Of a stretch of DNA of 64,000 nucleotides, positions 55,913 through 64,000 are shown piece by piece; position 1 is the stretch's first letter, and every line of letters starts with the position of its first letter. Where the stretch lies: contig NZ_CP010271.1 of NCBI RefSeq assembly GCF_001456355.1, forward strand, positions 3,596,001-3,660,000, written 5' to 3'. The notes under the pieces were generated by a model that made no database searches, was not told the origin of the DNA, and worked only from the letters and a program-made list of their open reading frames with translations. The position numbers were made by a program, and so were the translations under genes. Source of the stretch: Mycobacteroides saopaulense (GTDB lineage Bacteria > Actinomycetota > Actinomycetes > Mycobacteriales > Mycobacteriaceae).

Positions 55913-55996
55913 TGGGTGTTTCCTTACTTTCCTTCCGTGTTCCGGCCGTTATTCGACCGGAGGTTCTGCGGACCGTGACGCGGTCCGAAGTCTTTG

Positions 55997-56785
55997 TTAG
56001 AGCTTCTCCACCTGGGTGAAGTTGAGCTCGACAGGCGTTTCGCGGCCGAAGATGGACACCAGCACCTTGAGGCGCTGCTGTTCGGCGTTGACCTCGCTGA
56101 TGCTGGCGGGCAGCGTCGCGAACGGGCCGTCGGTGACGGTGACCGATTCGCCGACCTCGAAATCGACCTCGATGACCGGACGCTCCAGGCCACCCGACTC
56201 CGGGGCGGTTCCGGCGGCTTCCGGGGTCCCACCCTTGGCGGGCTTCTTGGCAGGAGTCTGCGGGAGCAGGAACTTCACCACGTCATCGAGCGACAGCGGC
56301 GACGGGCGCGAGGTCGCGCCGACGAATCCGGTGACGCCGGGGGTGTTACGGACCGCGCCCCACGACTCGTCGTTTAGTTCCATCCGGACCAGGATGTAGC
56401 CGGGCAGCACCTTGCGGTTGACCTGCTTGCGCTGACCGTTCTTGATCTCGGTGACCTCTTCGGTGGGCACCTCGATCTGGAAGATGTAGTCGCCGACGTC
56501 CAGGTTCTGCACACGAGTCTGCAGGTTGGCCTTGACCTTGTTCTCGTATCCGGCGTACGAGTGGATGACGTACCACTCGCCCGGCTCGCGGCGCAGCTGC
56601 GCCTTCAGCGTGACGGCGGGATCGGCGTCTTCTTGGTCTTCCGGGTCTTCTTGCGCTCGCACCTCGGCGCCCGACTCTTCCGCAGACGGCTCAGGCGCGG
56701 CACTCTCGTCGATCACGTCGACCGAAGCAGCCGTGTCAGCGGTGTCTTCTGGCTCGCTCGCAGCGTCGCCGTCGAAGGTCGTCAC
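55997..56785 (-). CDS. nusG: Transcription factor NusG
   Basis: NusG binds RNA polymerase and links it to Rho or the ribosome. The 262-residue product has an acidic N-terminal extension (about 1-65) as in actinobacteria, an NGN domain ([20 protein letters not shown] ... [12 protein letters not shown]) and a C-terminal KOW domain ([20 protein letters not shown]). Start is GTG 56785. It follows secE by 35 bases. Confidence 0.97.
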   Translation of the reverse strand: MTTFDGDAASEPEDTADTAASVDVIDESAAPEPSAEESGAEVRAQEDPEDQEDADPAVTLKAQLRREPGEWYVIHSYAGYENKVKANLQTRVQNLDVGDYIFQIEVPTEEVTEIKNGQRKQVNRKVLPGYILVRMELNDESWGAVRNTPGVTGFVGATSRPSPLSLDDVVKFLLPQTPAKKPAKGGTPEAAGTAPESGGLERPVIEVDFEVGESVTVTDGPFATLPASISEVNAEQQRLKVLVSIFGRETPVELNFTQVEKL

Positions 56786-56820
56786 CGTTCGTCCTCTCTT
56801 GTTTCTTGCGTCTCGTCGGT

Positions 56821-57246
56821 CTACCCGAACACCAGCATGACCAGCCGGGCCAGGCCCAGGTCAATCACACCGATCAGGGTGACCATGAACACCAGGAAGA
56901 CCAGCACCACCGAGGTGTAGCTGACCATCTGCTTGCGGTTCGGCCAGATGACCTTGCGCAGCTCGGCGACCACCTGCTTGAGGAAAACCCAAAGCTGGAC
57001 CAGCGGGTTACGCGACGGCCCCGTCTTGTCCTTCTTGGTGGCCGGTTTCCGGCTGTTCTTCCCGGCCTTCGTCTTCTTCTTGACCTCACCGGTCTCGGAG
57101 GCACCGGACTCGGTGAGCTCAGTGGCCGCGGTCGAAGCGTCAGCACGGCGGGTGCGCTTACCCGTCGGGCGAAGCGGTTTGGTCGAGGTGACGGCCCGGT
57201 CGCTGTCGGCGGTGCCGATGTCGGGCTCGTCTAGCTCGTCGCTCAT
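56821..57246 (-). CDS. secE: Preprotein translocase subunit SecE
   Basis: SecE stabilises SecY in the plasma-membrane translocon. The 141-residue product has a long charged N-terminal region (about 1-80) and the conserved core [20 protein letters not shown], then one transmembrane helix (about 108-130). It is the first protein gene after tRNA-Trp. Confidence 0.95.
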   Translation of the reverse strand: MSDELDEPDIGTADSDRAVTSTKPLRPTGKRTRRADASTAATELTESGASETGEVKKKTKAGKNSRKPATKKDKTGPSRNPLVQLWVFLKQVVAELRKVIWPNRKQMVSYTSVVLVFLVFMVTLIGVIDLGLARLVMLVFG

Positions 57247-57293
57247 TCCCTTCCGTACCTCTCTGTTTCCCTAGTGCTTACTCCAGGGTGTTG

Positions 57294-57366
<73 letters not shown>

Positions 57367-57410
57367 ATGGCTGGCACGCCAACCCGGTGGCCGGGGCCCT
57401 CACACAACAC

Positions 57411-57440
57411 ACGCGCCTCCCGAGTACCCGACAGGCGCGT
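57411..57440 (-). repeat. Inverted repeat between tRNA-Trp and hadC
   Basis: ACGCGCC/GGCGCGT with a 16-base spacer. On the minus strand it lies after hadC and before tRNA-Trp, so it may end the had transcript or form part of the tRNA leader. A TACACT-like -10 at 57466-57471 could drive tRNA-Trp and secE. Both calls are tentative. Confidence 0.35.
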
Positions 57441-57535
57441 TGTGGTGGGAAAACCCCGAATCTTGAGTGTACCCCGAGGCCAGCCTCAGACTGAAATTGC
57501 CCGGCACACTCACTCCACCGTTCGCCGAACCGACG

Positions 57536-58006
57536 TCAGATGAGCTTGATATCGGCCATCCGGTCCGAGTCGCGGCCCATCAGCGTGGTGAACGCCTCCA
57601 TGACCAGCTCGTCGTTCTGGTTGCGGACGATGTTGCGGGTGGTCACGATGTCCACGCCGAAAGCCTCTTTGTGGGAGTCCACCTGAAAATCGCAGGACAG
57701 CTCGTCGCCCTCGGTGATGGGCTTGTGGTACACGAACTTCTGTTCGGAATGCACGATCTGCATGGTGTCCATGCCGACGTCGTACGTGCGGAAAAACTCC
57801 TTCTGCACCAGCAGTGCCATCACCGCCGGGAAAGCCAACGGCGCGATCAGACCCGGATGTCCGAGCTCGGCCGCCGCCTTCGGGTCGTGGCTGGCCGGGT
57901 CGGTCGCCTTGACCGACTTGGCGAACTCGCGGATCTTCTCCCGGCCCACCACATAGGTCTGGGAGTACTTGTGCGTCATCCCGACGATGTCTAGTTGCAG
58001 TGCCAT
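57536..58006 (-). CDS. hadC: (3R)-hydroxyacyl-ACP dehydratase subunit HadC
   Basis: HadC pairs with HadB to dehydrate beta-hydroxyacyl-ACP in FAS-II mycolate elongation. The 156-residue hotdog-fold product has VVGREKIREFAKSVKATDPA, MQIVHSEQKFVYHKPITEGD and a C-terminal FTTLMGRDSD. It follows hadB by two bases, in the standard hadABC order before secE. Confidence 0.93.
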   Translation of the reverse strand: MALQLDIVGMTHKYSQTYVVGREKIREFAKSVKATDPASHDPKAAAELGHPGLIAPLAFPAVMALLVQKEFFRTYDVGMDTMQIVHSEQKFVYHKPITEGDELSCDFQVDSHKEAFGVDIVTTRNIVRNQNDELVMEAFTTLMGRDSDRMADIKLI

Positions 58007-58008
58007 GA

Positions 58009-58440
58009 CTACGCCAGCGTCGCGGTCGCCACGGCGCGCCCGAAGATCTTCTTGCCGTTGGTGGTAGCGGTCAGCGCGATGGTCACCGACTTGGTGTCCT
58101 CGTCGACCGACTTCACCCGACCGTTGAAGATGATCTCCGCGCCGACACCGTCATTGGGGACGGTGACGAAGCTGGTGAAGCGCACGTTGTACTCGGTCAC
58201 CGCCGCCGGATCGCCGATCCACTCGGTGATGTAGCCGCCGCCGAGGCCCATGGTGAGCATGCCGTGCGCGATGGCGCCGTCCTCGAGCCCCACCAGCTTG
58301 GCGGTCTCGTCGTCCCAGTGGATGGGGTTGAGGTCACCGGAAACCCCGGCGTAGTTCACCAGATCCTGCCGGGTGAGCGGAATCATCCTCTCCGGCAGCC
58401 GATCTCCCACGCTGACCGAACTGAACTCACGCAATGCCAT
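58009..58440 (-). CDS. hadB: (3R)-hydroxyacyl-ACP dehydratase catalytic subunit HadB
   Basis: HadB supplies the catalytic residues of both HadAB and HadBC. The 143-residue MaoC-like hotdog product has Asp36 and His41 in SGDLNPIHWDDE, the same positions as in the M. tuberculosis enzyme. It overlaps hadA by one base and precedes hadC by two. Confidence 0.95.
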   Translation of the reverse strand: MALREFSSVSVGDRLPERMIPLTRQDLVNYAGVSGDLNPIHWDDETAKLVGLEDGAIAHGMLTMGLGGGYITEWIGDPAAVTEYNVRFTSFVTVPNDGVGAEIIFNGRVKSVDEDTKSVTIALTATTNGKKIFGRAVATATLA

Positions 58441-58910
58441 CAGTTGAACCCGCCTTCTTCTCCGTCTTCTGCAGTTCGCCCGGCAAGAGTCGTGAACAGC
58501 TCCTGCACGAGCTCACCCTTGTCATTGGTGATGAGGCTCTTGGTGACGATGATGTCGGCGCCGAACGAGCGCCGAATCGAGTCGAGGTACACATCGCAGT
58601 ACAACTTGTCGCCGGCCTTGATCGGGTGCAGAATCCTGAGCTCCTGGTCGACCTGGACGATCTTCTCGTCCTTGACGCTGATGTTCGCATCCTCGAAAAA
58701 GGCCGCTTGAGCGGTGTATCCGAAGATGCACAGGAAGGTAGGCGTTGCGATCAGTGCGTCGTGACCAAGAGAAGCAGCACCGGCCTCGTCGTGGTGGGCC
58801 GGGTGGTCGCTCTTGACCGCTTCGGCGTGCTCACGAATCTTCTCCCGCTCAACCACATAGTGGTCGGGGTATCGGTAGTGAGTTCCGACGAGATCTTGCG
58901 ATAAAGCCAC
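58440..58910 (-). CDS. hadA: (3R)-hydroxyacyl-ACP dehydratase subunit HadA
   Basis: HadA is the partner of HadB in early FAS-II elongation. The 156-residue product has VVEREKIREHAEAVKSDHPA and Cys61 (PTFLCIFGY), the residue that thiacetazone and isoxyl modify in M. tuberculosis. Start is GTG 58910, seven bases after a TAGGTT -10-like element, so it may be leaderless. Confidence 0.93.
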   Translation of the reverse strand: MALSQDLVGTHYRYPDHYVVEREKIREHAEAVKSDHPAHHDEAGAASLGHDALIATPTFLCIFGYTAQAAFFEDANISVKDEKIVQVDQELRILHPIKAGDKLYCDVYLDSIRRSFGADIIVTKSLITNDKGELVQELFTTLAGRTAEDGEEGGFN

Positions 58911-58917
58911 GGGGCGG

Positions 58918-58947
58918 AACCTACCTACTGATGTTGACCGATACCAA
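58918..58947 (-). promoter_or_regulatory. Candidate hadA promoter
   Basis: On the minus strand TTGGTA is 18 bases from TAGGTT, seven bases before the GTG of hadA. This would make hadABC independent of rpmG. Confidence 0.4.
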
Positions 58948-59007
58948 GTAAGGCTTGCCTATTCGTGTCGCGCCCAGGGGACACGGGAAAGGCACAAAGA
59001 AGCGCGA

Positions 59008-59175
59008 TTAACGCGATTCTTTGTGGGGCTGGTGCGATCCGCAATTCGGGCAGAACTTCTTCAGTTCCAGCCGGTCAGGGTCGTTGCGCCGGTTCTTCTT
59101 GGTGATGTAGTTACGGTGCTTGCACGTCTCACAGGCCAAGGTGATCTTGGGCCGGACGTCTGTGCTGGAGGCCAC
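59008..59175 (-). CDS. rpmG: 50S ribosomal protein L33
   Basis: The 55-residue L33 has the zinc-binding pairs CETC and CPNC and the block [23 protein letters not shown] 59175 is the correct start; an upstream in-frame extension runs into tRNA-Met. A zinc-containing (C+) form implies expression in zinc-replete conditions. hadA follows about 100 bases downstream. Confidence 0.95.
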   Translation of the reverse strand: MASSTDVRPKITLACETCKHRNYITKKNRRNDPDRLELKKFCPNCGSHQPHKESR

Positions 59176-59217
59176 TGCAGTTGCCCTCTTTCGTTCGTTG
59201 TCTCTATGTTCGGGTGG

Positions 59218-59291
59218 TAGCGGTGGGGAGGCTCGATCTCCCGACCTCACGATTATGAGTCGTGCGCTCTAACCAGCTGAGCTACACCGCC
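59218..59291 (-). tRNA. metT: tRNA-Met (CAT), elongator
   Basis: Acceptor GGCGGTG with CACCGCT (G-U end pair), anticodon loop ACTCATAATC with CAT, discriminator A. The CCA is encoded at 59217-59215. It is upstream of rpmG in the same direction. Confidence 0.95.
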
Positions 59292-59329
59292 CCGCAGACA
59301 GGGCCGGCGTTTCCGCCTGCCGTCTACCG

Positions 59330-59402
59330 AGCCCCCTAACGGAATCGAACCGTTGACCTTTTCCTTACCATGGAAACGCTCTGCCGACTGAGCTAAGGGG
59401 GC
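59330..59402 (-). tRNA. thrT: tRNA-Thr (GGT)
   Basis: Acceptor GCCCCCT/AGGGGGC, anticodon stem TTTCC/GGAAA with loop ATGGTAA giving GGT, and T-loop GGTTCGATTCC. Discriminator T; CCA not encoded. Forms a tRNA-Thr, tRNA-Met, rpmG string as in M. tuberculosis. Confidence 0.96.
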
Positions 59403-59518
59403 ATTAAAGCCCTCACGAGGGTACCCGTTGACGTCGGCGGAACCAAAACGGCTTATCGGGTCGGGATTCGCGAGGCCGGGCGCCGCTCGCGACCGGCCGC
59501 AGCAGAGCTGATGTTCCC

Positions 59519-60076
59519 CTACTTGGCGCTTGACTTCTTCTTCGCCTGAGCCGCGGCCTGCTTCTCGGTACGGGCGTCCCGATGAGACAGTTGACCTCCC
59601 GAATTCTCCAGATGCGCGCGGACGAACCACTGGAATTTCTCCAGCTCGCCGGCGTGCCCGATCAGGAGGTCCTGAGAGACCAGGTCGAGATCGTCCAGTT
59701 CCTCGATCGCCACGCGGATGTCCCCGATGATCCCGGAGTACACGAGGTCGAGCGCCGCCAGATGCGCTTGCACCGTGTCGCGGCCCACCGCGTAGTCATC
59801 CCAGGTTCGGTCCTTGAGGATGGCTGCGGGCGTGCCCTGCGGAGATCTGCCCAGCGCAGCAATGCGTTCGGCAACCGCGTCGGCGTATCCACGGACGAGC
59901 TCGACCTGCGGATCAAGCATCTCGTGCACACCGATAAAGTTGGGGCCCACCACATTCCAATGCACGTGCTTGAGAGTCAAATGCAGGTCGTTGTAGGTGC
60001 TGAGCTGCAGTTGCAGAAGATCAGCAATCTTGCGGCTCTGGGCGTCGGTCAGGCCGGGGATGGTGAATTCGGTCAT
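59519..60076 (-). CDS. dps: DNA-binding ferritin-like protein Dps
   Basis: Dps stores iron and protects DNA under starvation and oxidative stress. The 185-residue product has the ferroxidase-region LKHVHWNVVGPNFIGVHEML and a Lys-rich C-terminal tail (about 165-185, EKQAAAQAKKKSSAK) typical of mycobacterial Dps1, which binds DNA through it. ATG 60076 has GAGGAG upstream. It is divergent from the DJ-1-type gene. Confidence 0.93.
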   Translation of the reverse strand: MTEFTIPGLTDAQSRKIADLLQLQLSTYNDLHLTLKHVHWNVVGPNFIGVHEMLDPQVELVRGYADAVAERIAALGRSPQGTPAAILKDRTWDDYAVGRDTVQAHLAALDLVYSGIIGDIRVAIEELDDLDLVSQDLLIGHAGELEKFQWFVRAHLENSGGQLSHRDARTEKQAAAQAKKKSSAK

Positions 60077-60233
60077 CGTCTGCTCCTCGAATGTGTCGGG
60101 TCCAGACAGCGCTTACCCCGCTGACGGTCCGACGAAACCCGGGACCGAAGGCGGCCCGCGCGATGCATAGCCGGCGACGAAGCGGGTATACGAATCGTCC
60201 GAGATCCTCTATTCCGAATGATCGGAGGCAACG

Positions 60234-60791
60234 ATGCGTAATTCCCTTGAGCGACAGGTGGTTGCGATACTCGCCGCCGATGGTGTCGAGCGCGTCGAAC
60301 TGGAACAACCACGTGAGGCCATCCTTGCCGCCGGCGGCCGGGTTGTGGTGCTGTCTCTGCGGTCCGGCGAGATTCAGGCGCGTAACCACGATCTTGAACC
60401 GGCAGGCACCGTTCGGGTCGACCGCACGGTGCGTACGGCCTCCGTGGACGAGTACGACGGGCTGGTACTCCCGGGCGGCACGGTGAATCCCGACAAACTG
60501 CGTAGCGATCCCGACGCAGTGCGGTTCGTGCGCGACTTTGTCGCCTCGGGTAAGACAGTGGCCGCAATCTGTCACGGCCCATGGACACTCGCGGAGGCGC
60601 GGGTACTGACGGGCCGCACGGTCACCTGCTACCCCAGCATCCGCACCGATCTGCGCAACGCCGGCGCATCAGTGCTGGACCGGGAACTGGTCATCGACCA
60701 CAACCTCATCACCAGCCGCTCCCCGGACGATCTCCCGGCGTTTTGCCGGGCCATCGTGGACAACCTGTCTGCGGCGCGCATCGAGTGCTGA
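60234..60791 (+). CDS. DJ-1/PfpI-family protein
   Basis: The 185-residue product has the DJ-1/PfpI fold with the nucleophile Cys in AAICHGPWTLAEA and a Glu early on (VERVELEQPREAIL). Family members act as glyoxalases, chaperones or proteases, so the name here is fold only. GGAGG precedes the ATG. It stops one base from the convergent kinase gene. Confidence 0.82.
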   Translation: MRNSLERQVVAILAADGVERVELEQPREAILAAGGRVVVLSLRSGEIQARNHDLEPAGTVRVDRTVRTASVDEYDGLVLPGGTVNPDKLRSDPDAVRFVRDFVASGKTVAAICHGPWTLAEARVLTGRTVTCYPSIRTDLRNAGASVLDRELVIDHNLITSRSPDDLPAFCRAIVDNLSAARIEC

Positions 60792-60792
60792 T

Positions 60793-62367
60793 TCATCGGG
60801 GGTGGCAAGGCACCGGCGCATACAACGCCTGCCTGCAGCATTCCTCCGCCTCGGCGGTCGACCGATCCAATGGCAGACGGGTGTCGATCACGTGCGCCTC
60901 ACCCCAGCCGTTGTCTGACCCGACGAATTCGGCGCCCAACGCCGCCGCGATGTCCCCCGTGGCATCCGAGATCCCGTCATGACGGTTGGCCACACGATGT
61001 TGGGCCGTGACCAGTGGCGCCGTGCACAGGAACTCCACCATCGGCGCGCCCGCCTCGTAGGCGAGCTGATGTGCCCGCAGCCGGTGCCGCGGACTGCGCC
61101 AGGTGCCGTCCAGGATGACGGTGTGACCACCTGCCAGGCTCAGGCGCGCACGCCTGAGCACCGCGTCGTATACGGCACTCACGTTCTCCGGCGAATACAG
61201 CCCGGTGTCCAGCACGCCCTTCCCCCCGGATATGACGCCCAGTCGATGCAGCTGATGACGCACCTCATCCGTTGAAATAACTTGAGCTCCAATATCTTCC
61301 GATATCCTACGGGCCAATGTGCTCTTACCTGTGCCCGGGCCGCCACCCACCAGCACGAGCCGCACCGTGGCGGATCCCAGGTGCTGCAGCGCCATTGCCA
61401 AATGCCTCGTGGCCCGTCCCCCGGCCGACCGTTGCCCCTGAGTGAACCGGATGCAGTCCACCTTGGCTCGGACCAAGGCTCGATAGGCGATGTAGAAGTG
61501 CCGCAGGGGTTCCGGTGCGGGATCCGCGGACAGCTCCACATAGCGGTTCATGAAGTAGTCGCCGAGATCCTGGCGCCCCAGAAACTCCAAGTCCATGGCA
61601 AGGAAGGCCGCGTCGTCCAGACCATCCACGTGCCGTAGCCGGTCGTCGAATTCCAGGCAGTCCAACAGCACCGGCCCGTTGGGCAGGCAGAAGATGTCGC
61701 TGGCCAACAGGTCTCCGTGCCCGTCGATGATTCTCCTGTCGGCGACACGCTGCGCGAACAAAACTGCGCGACCGGAAATGAACTGCGTCGCAAGTGTCCG
61801 GACCAGGCGCACATCATCAGCGGAGAGGACCGTCCCCGCGTACTTCTCCAGGGATGCCAGCGTGTCCTCCCACCGGTCGACGATGGCATCCAGCGACCCG
61901 GCCTCGTCGATCGACGGACTGCGGTCGGCACGTTTGTGGAAGGCGGCCAGCACCTCCGCGATCGCGTCCAGATGAGCCTTGGTGACCCGCTTGGACTTGG
62001 CCATCGCCGACAGCCGAGCGGAGTCCGGGTAGCGCCGCATCACCACCACCGGTTCGCCCAATCCGCCGTCGGGATCGGTGAGATGCGAAACACCGACGTA
62101 GCTGTCTCCCGAGATGCGGCTGTTGAGCGCCACCTCACGGGCACAAGCCCGTTCCCGAAGCTCCGGGGTGCTGAAATCCAGGAAGTTGGTGACGACGGGC
62201 TTTTTGATCTTGTAGGCCCGCCCGCCAACCAAAATCACGATACCCGTGTGAGTTTCACGGATCTCCGCGCCGACGGAAGTGGGACTGACGGTCGATCGTA
62301 GTGAGCGCATGAGTTCATCGTTGCGGTGCGGGCGATGCGGATATCCGGCCATGGGACCCCGGTCCAT
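60793..62367 (-). CDS. Kinase-like/P-loop fusion protein (Rv2004c-like)
   Basis: The product (about 524 residues from ATG 62367; 62352 or 62460 are also possible) joins an aminoglycoside-phosphotransferase-like kinase domain (about 40-320, with YKIKKPVV and the catalytic-loop DGHGDL, LDCLEFDD) to a P-loop kinase domain (VGGGPGTGKST at about 340-350). M. tuberculosis Rv2004c, a DosR-regulon gene, has the same design. Function unknown. It is divergent from the Acg-like gene, with a shared Dos-box-like site. Confidence 0.8.
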   Translation of the reverse strand: MDRGPMAGYPHRPHRNDELMRSLRSTVSPTSVGAEIRETHTGIVILVGGRAYKIKKPVVTNFLDFSTPELRERACAREVALNSRISGDSYVGVSHLTDPDGGLGEPVVVMRRYPDSARLSAMAKSKRVTKAHLDAIAEVLAAFHKRADRSPSIDEAGSLDAIVDRWEDTLASLEKYAGTVLSADDVRLVRTLATQFISGRAVLFAQRVADRRIIDGHGDLLASDIFCLPNGPVLLDCLEFDDRLRHVDGLDDAAFLAMDLEFLGRQDLGDYFMNRYVELSADPAPEPLRHFYIAYRALVRAKVDCIRFTQGQRSAGGRATRHLAMALQHLGSATVRLVLVGGGPGTGKSTLARRISEDIGAQVISTDEVRHQLHRLGVISGGKGVLDTGLYSPENVSAVYDAVLRRARLSLAGGHTVILDGTWRSPRHRLRAHQLAYEAGAPMVEFLCTAPLVTAQHRVANRHDGISDATGDIAAALGAEFVGSDNGWGEAHVIDTRLPLDRSTAEAEECCRQALYAPVPCHPR

Positions 62368-62428
62368 GGGTCGTAAGTCACCAGTTATCCCCCGCCGAGG
62401 CCTGGCCGGCCGGCTCCCCTGCACAGAC

Positions 62429-62448
62429 TCGGGGACTTCGGGCACATC
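62429..62448. promoter_or_regulatory. Dos-box-like site between divergent genes
   Basis: TCGGGGACTTCGGGCACATC matches the Dos consensus at about 12 of 20 positions, with a strong left half (GGGACTT). It lies about 60 bases before the kinase-fusion start and 80 before the Acg-like start, so one site could serve both. Confidence 0.5.
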
Positions 62449-62525
62449 GCTGGTGACCAAGTGCCCTGGTCACGTTCGAAGGCATATCCAAGAGTCGATA
62501 CCACCACCAGCCGAGCGGAGCCGAC

Positions 62526-63518
62526 ATGCCCAAGACAATGGTTCACATCGACGTCATCCAGACCGCGATCCAACTTGCCTGCCGCGCACCGTCTCTGCAC
62601 AACACTCAGCCGTGGCGCTGGGTTATCGACCATGGATCAGGGCCGGGCGATCTGCATCTGTATCTGGACCGCACGCGATGCGTCAAACGGACCGACGGTG
62701 CCGGCCGTGAAGCGATCATCAGCTGCGGCGCGGCGCTCGACCATTTCCGAGTCGCGATGGCCTCGGCGGGCTGGATGGCCCGTGTCGAGCGAATCCCCGA
62801 CCCAGACAACCCGGACCATCTGGCCACCATTACCTTCTCCCCCAGGACCGTTGTGGTGGTAGGGGATCGTCGACGCGCCGACGCGATCCTGCAGCGCCGC
62901 ACCGATCGGCTGCCCTTCGAGTCGCCGCCGAACTGGTCGCAGTTCGCCCGGATGCTCAACGCAGTGATCGCCGACCGCGCGGTGATTCTCGATGTGATCG
63001 ACGACGTGCTGCGGCCGAGATTGGCCGACGCCTCGGCCCTCAGCGACGCACTGCGCATCTACGACTCGGCCTACCAAACCGAACTCGATTGGTGGACAGC
63101 ACCGTTCACATTGGAGGACGGTATTCCACGCAGCGCACTGGTATCGGCCGCCGACAGCGATCACGTCGATATCGGCCGAACCTTTCCGGTTGTCACGGAG
63201 CGGACCGAGCGACCCGGACTACACGAGGACCAGGCCAAGGTGCTGGCGTTGTCTACGGCCAGAGATACCCCGAAGAACCTGTTGCGCTGCGGTGAGCTGC
63301 TCTCGGAGGTGTTGTTGGAGGCCACGCTCGCCGGACTGGCGACCTGCACCATCACCCACATGCTGGAGCTGACAGCGAGTCGCGAAGTTGTCGGCGCTGC
63401 CATCGGCAGGGCGCACCCTCAGGCGCTCATACGGGTGGGCCTGGCTCCGACCTTCGGCCGCGTCTCGCCGCCGACTCCCCGCCGGTCGCTGGCCGACGTG
63501 CTCGAGATTCGCGGTTAG
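62526..63518 (+). CDS. Acg-type nitroreductase-fold protein
   Basis: The 330-residue product resembles the Acg family (Rv2032, Rv3127, Rv3131): RAPSLHNTQPWRWVI at the N-terminus and LEATLAGLATCTITHMLE, RVGLAPTFGRVSPPTPRRSL at the C-terminus. Acg binds FMN but seems not to reduce nitro compounds, and may sequester flavin. Its genes in M. tuberculosis are controlled by DosR. A universal stress protein gene follows nine bases downstream, likely co-transcribed. Confidence 0.87.
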   Translation: MPKTMVHIDVIQTAIQLACRAPSLHNTQPWRWVIDHGSGPGDLHLYLDRTRCVKRTDGAGREAIISCGAALDHFRVAMASAGWMARVERIPDPDNPDHLATITFSPRTVVVVGDRRRADAILQRRTDRLPFESPPNWSQFARMLNAVIADRAVILDVIDDVLRPRLADASALSDALRIYDSAYQTELDWWTAPFTLEDGIPRSALVSAADSDHVDIGRTFPVVTERTERPGLHEDQAKVLALSTARDTPKNLLRCGELLSEVLLEATLAGLATCTITHMLELTASREVVGAAIGRAHPQALIRVGLAPTFGRVSPPTPRRSLADVLEIRG

Positions 63519-63527
63519 GACACGGTG

Positions 63528-64000
63528 ATGAACAGCATCGGTACAACCGCACCCGCGGTGGTGGTCGGCATTGACGGATCACGGTCGGCGGTCCGCGCCG
63601 CGATATGGGCGGTCGACGAGGCATTGCATCGTGACGTGCCGCTGCGCCTGGTCCACGTGACGCCCCAGGTGGAGTTTCCTGAGTTCAGCGACGAACGCAG
63701 TCCCGCCGGGACAGCCGTGCGGCACGCGTTTCGCGAGATAGGCGCCACCCGAAAACCGGTGAAGGTGGAAGCCGAGATCCGGCACGGGCGAGTCGCGGAC
63801 GTCCTGTTGGACGCCTCGCGCAGCGCCGTCATGCTCTGCGTGGGAGCGATCGGCATCAGCGGCTCCGACACCCGCACGGTCGGATCCACCGCCGCCGAGG
63901 TCCTTCGCTCGGTGCGCTGCCCCGTCGCGGTGATCCGCGATGACCCATCGTGGCTCGGTGCAACGCCCGCGGTGGTGGTGGAGGTCGACGAATCCCATGA
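63528..64000 (+). CDS. Universal stress protein, truncated by window end
   Basis: At least 157 codons from ATG 63528. The first USP domain reads VVVGIDGSRSAVRAAIWAVD and has the ATP-binding pattern GAIG-x9-GST (GAIGISGSDTRTVGST). A second USP domain seems to start at the edge (AVVVEVDES). Tandem-USP proteins of the Rv2005c type are DosR-regulon members in M. tuberculosis, which fits the neighbours. Confidence 0.85.
   Translation, partial: MNSIGTTAPAVVVGIDGSRSAVRAAIWAVDEALHRDVPLRLVHVTPQVEFPEFSDERSPAGTAVRHAFREIGATRKPVKVEAEIRHGRVADVLLDASRSAVMLCVGAIGISGSDTRTVGSTAAEVLRSVRCPVAVIRDDPSWLGATPAVVVEVDESH

Noticed and set aside
60125..60147. CGGTCC/GGACCG repeat between dps and the DJ-1 gene
   Set aside because: Considered as a Dos box, but the match is only about 9 of 14 core positions and the spacing is wrong.

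Overview
The window looks like chromosome of a rapidly growing mycobacterium, most likely Mycobacteroides (M. abscessus/chelonae group). This rests on high-GC codon use, GTG/TTG starts, leaderless promoters and a full mycolate-type gene set: hadABC, a mycolate SAM-methyltransferase, the Mce ATPase Mkl, F420-type enzymes and DosRS. Gene order in several blocks matches the M. tuberculosis blocks around Rv0634-Rv0655, rpoBC-rpsLG-fusA-tuf and Rv2249c-Rv2252. The species call is inference; no database was searched. I see no insertion sequences, phage genes or CRISPR arrays.

Left part (1-15 kb): a truncated membrane protein, then two tandem MpaB/DUF2236-type oxygenases that share an operator-like inverted repeat. 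Next come tuf, fusA, rpsG and rpsL on the minus strand. They are followed by a TetR gene, four exported or lipid-anchored proteins (two DUF3060, two DUF3558-like) and a minus-strand acyl-CoA operon: AidB-like acyl-CoA dehydrogenase, crotonase, PaaX-like regulator, crotonase.

Middle (15-41 kb): an EthD protein, an ArsR-SRPBCC pair with a near-perfect operator, a DUF1905 protein and an amino-acid permease. Then rpoC and rpoB, an orphan molybdopterin oxidoreductase, mkl, and a run of MFS transporter, DUF4126 protein, deazaflavin-dependent reductase and carotenoid oxygenase, divergent from a TetR. rplL-rplJ follow with an L10-leader region. A plus-strand group then carries an ABC1 kinase between two LipG-like hydrolases, and a mycolate methyltransferase.

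Right part (41-64 kb): glpD and its TetR, divergent from an FAD-linked oxidase and a lipid kinase (as in Rv2249c-Rv2252); a TetR; an ECF42-type sigma factor with its DGPF/YCII partner; a lipase with a coiled-coil protein; a LysR; and the hypoxia system devR(dosR)-devS(dosS). The core operon rplA-rplK-nusG-secE-tRNA-Trp-hadCBA-rpmG-tRNA-Met-tRNA-Thr follows. The end holds dps, a DJ-1/PfpI protein and a cluster that looks like part of the DosR regulon: a kinase/P-loop fusion, an Acg-type nitroreductase and a truncated universal stress protein.

Functionally the window joins transcription and translation machinery, FAS-II dehydration for mycolate synthesis, lipid and acyl-CoA metabolism with local regulators, and hypoxia/dormancy control whose probable targets lie within about 10 kb of the regulator genes. 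The most interesting signals are the shared oxygenase operator, the candidate Dos boxes, the PaaX/degenerate-crotonase operon, the candidate ECF42 promoter and a possible unannotated small membrane protein at 50.8-51.0 kb.
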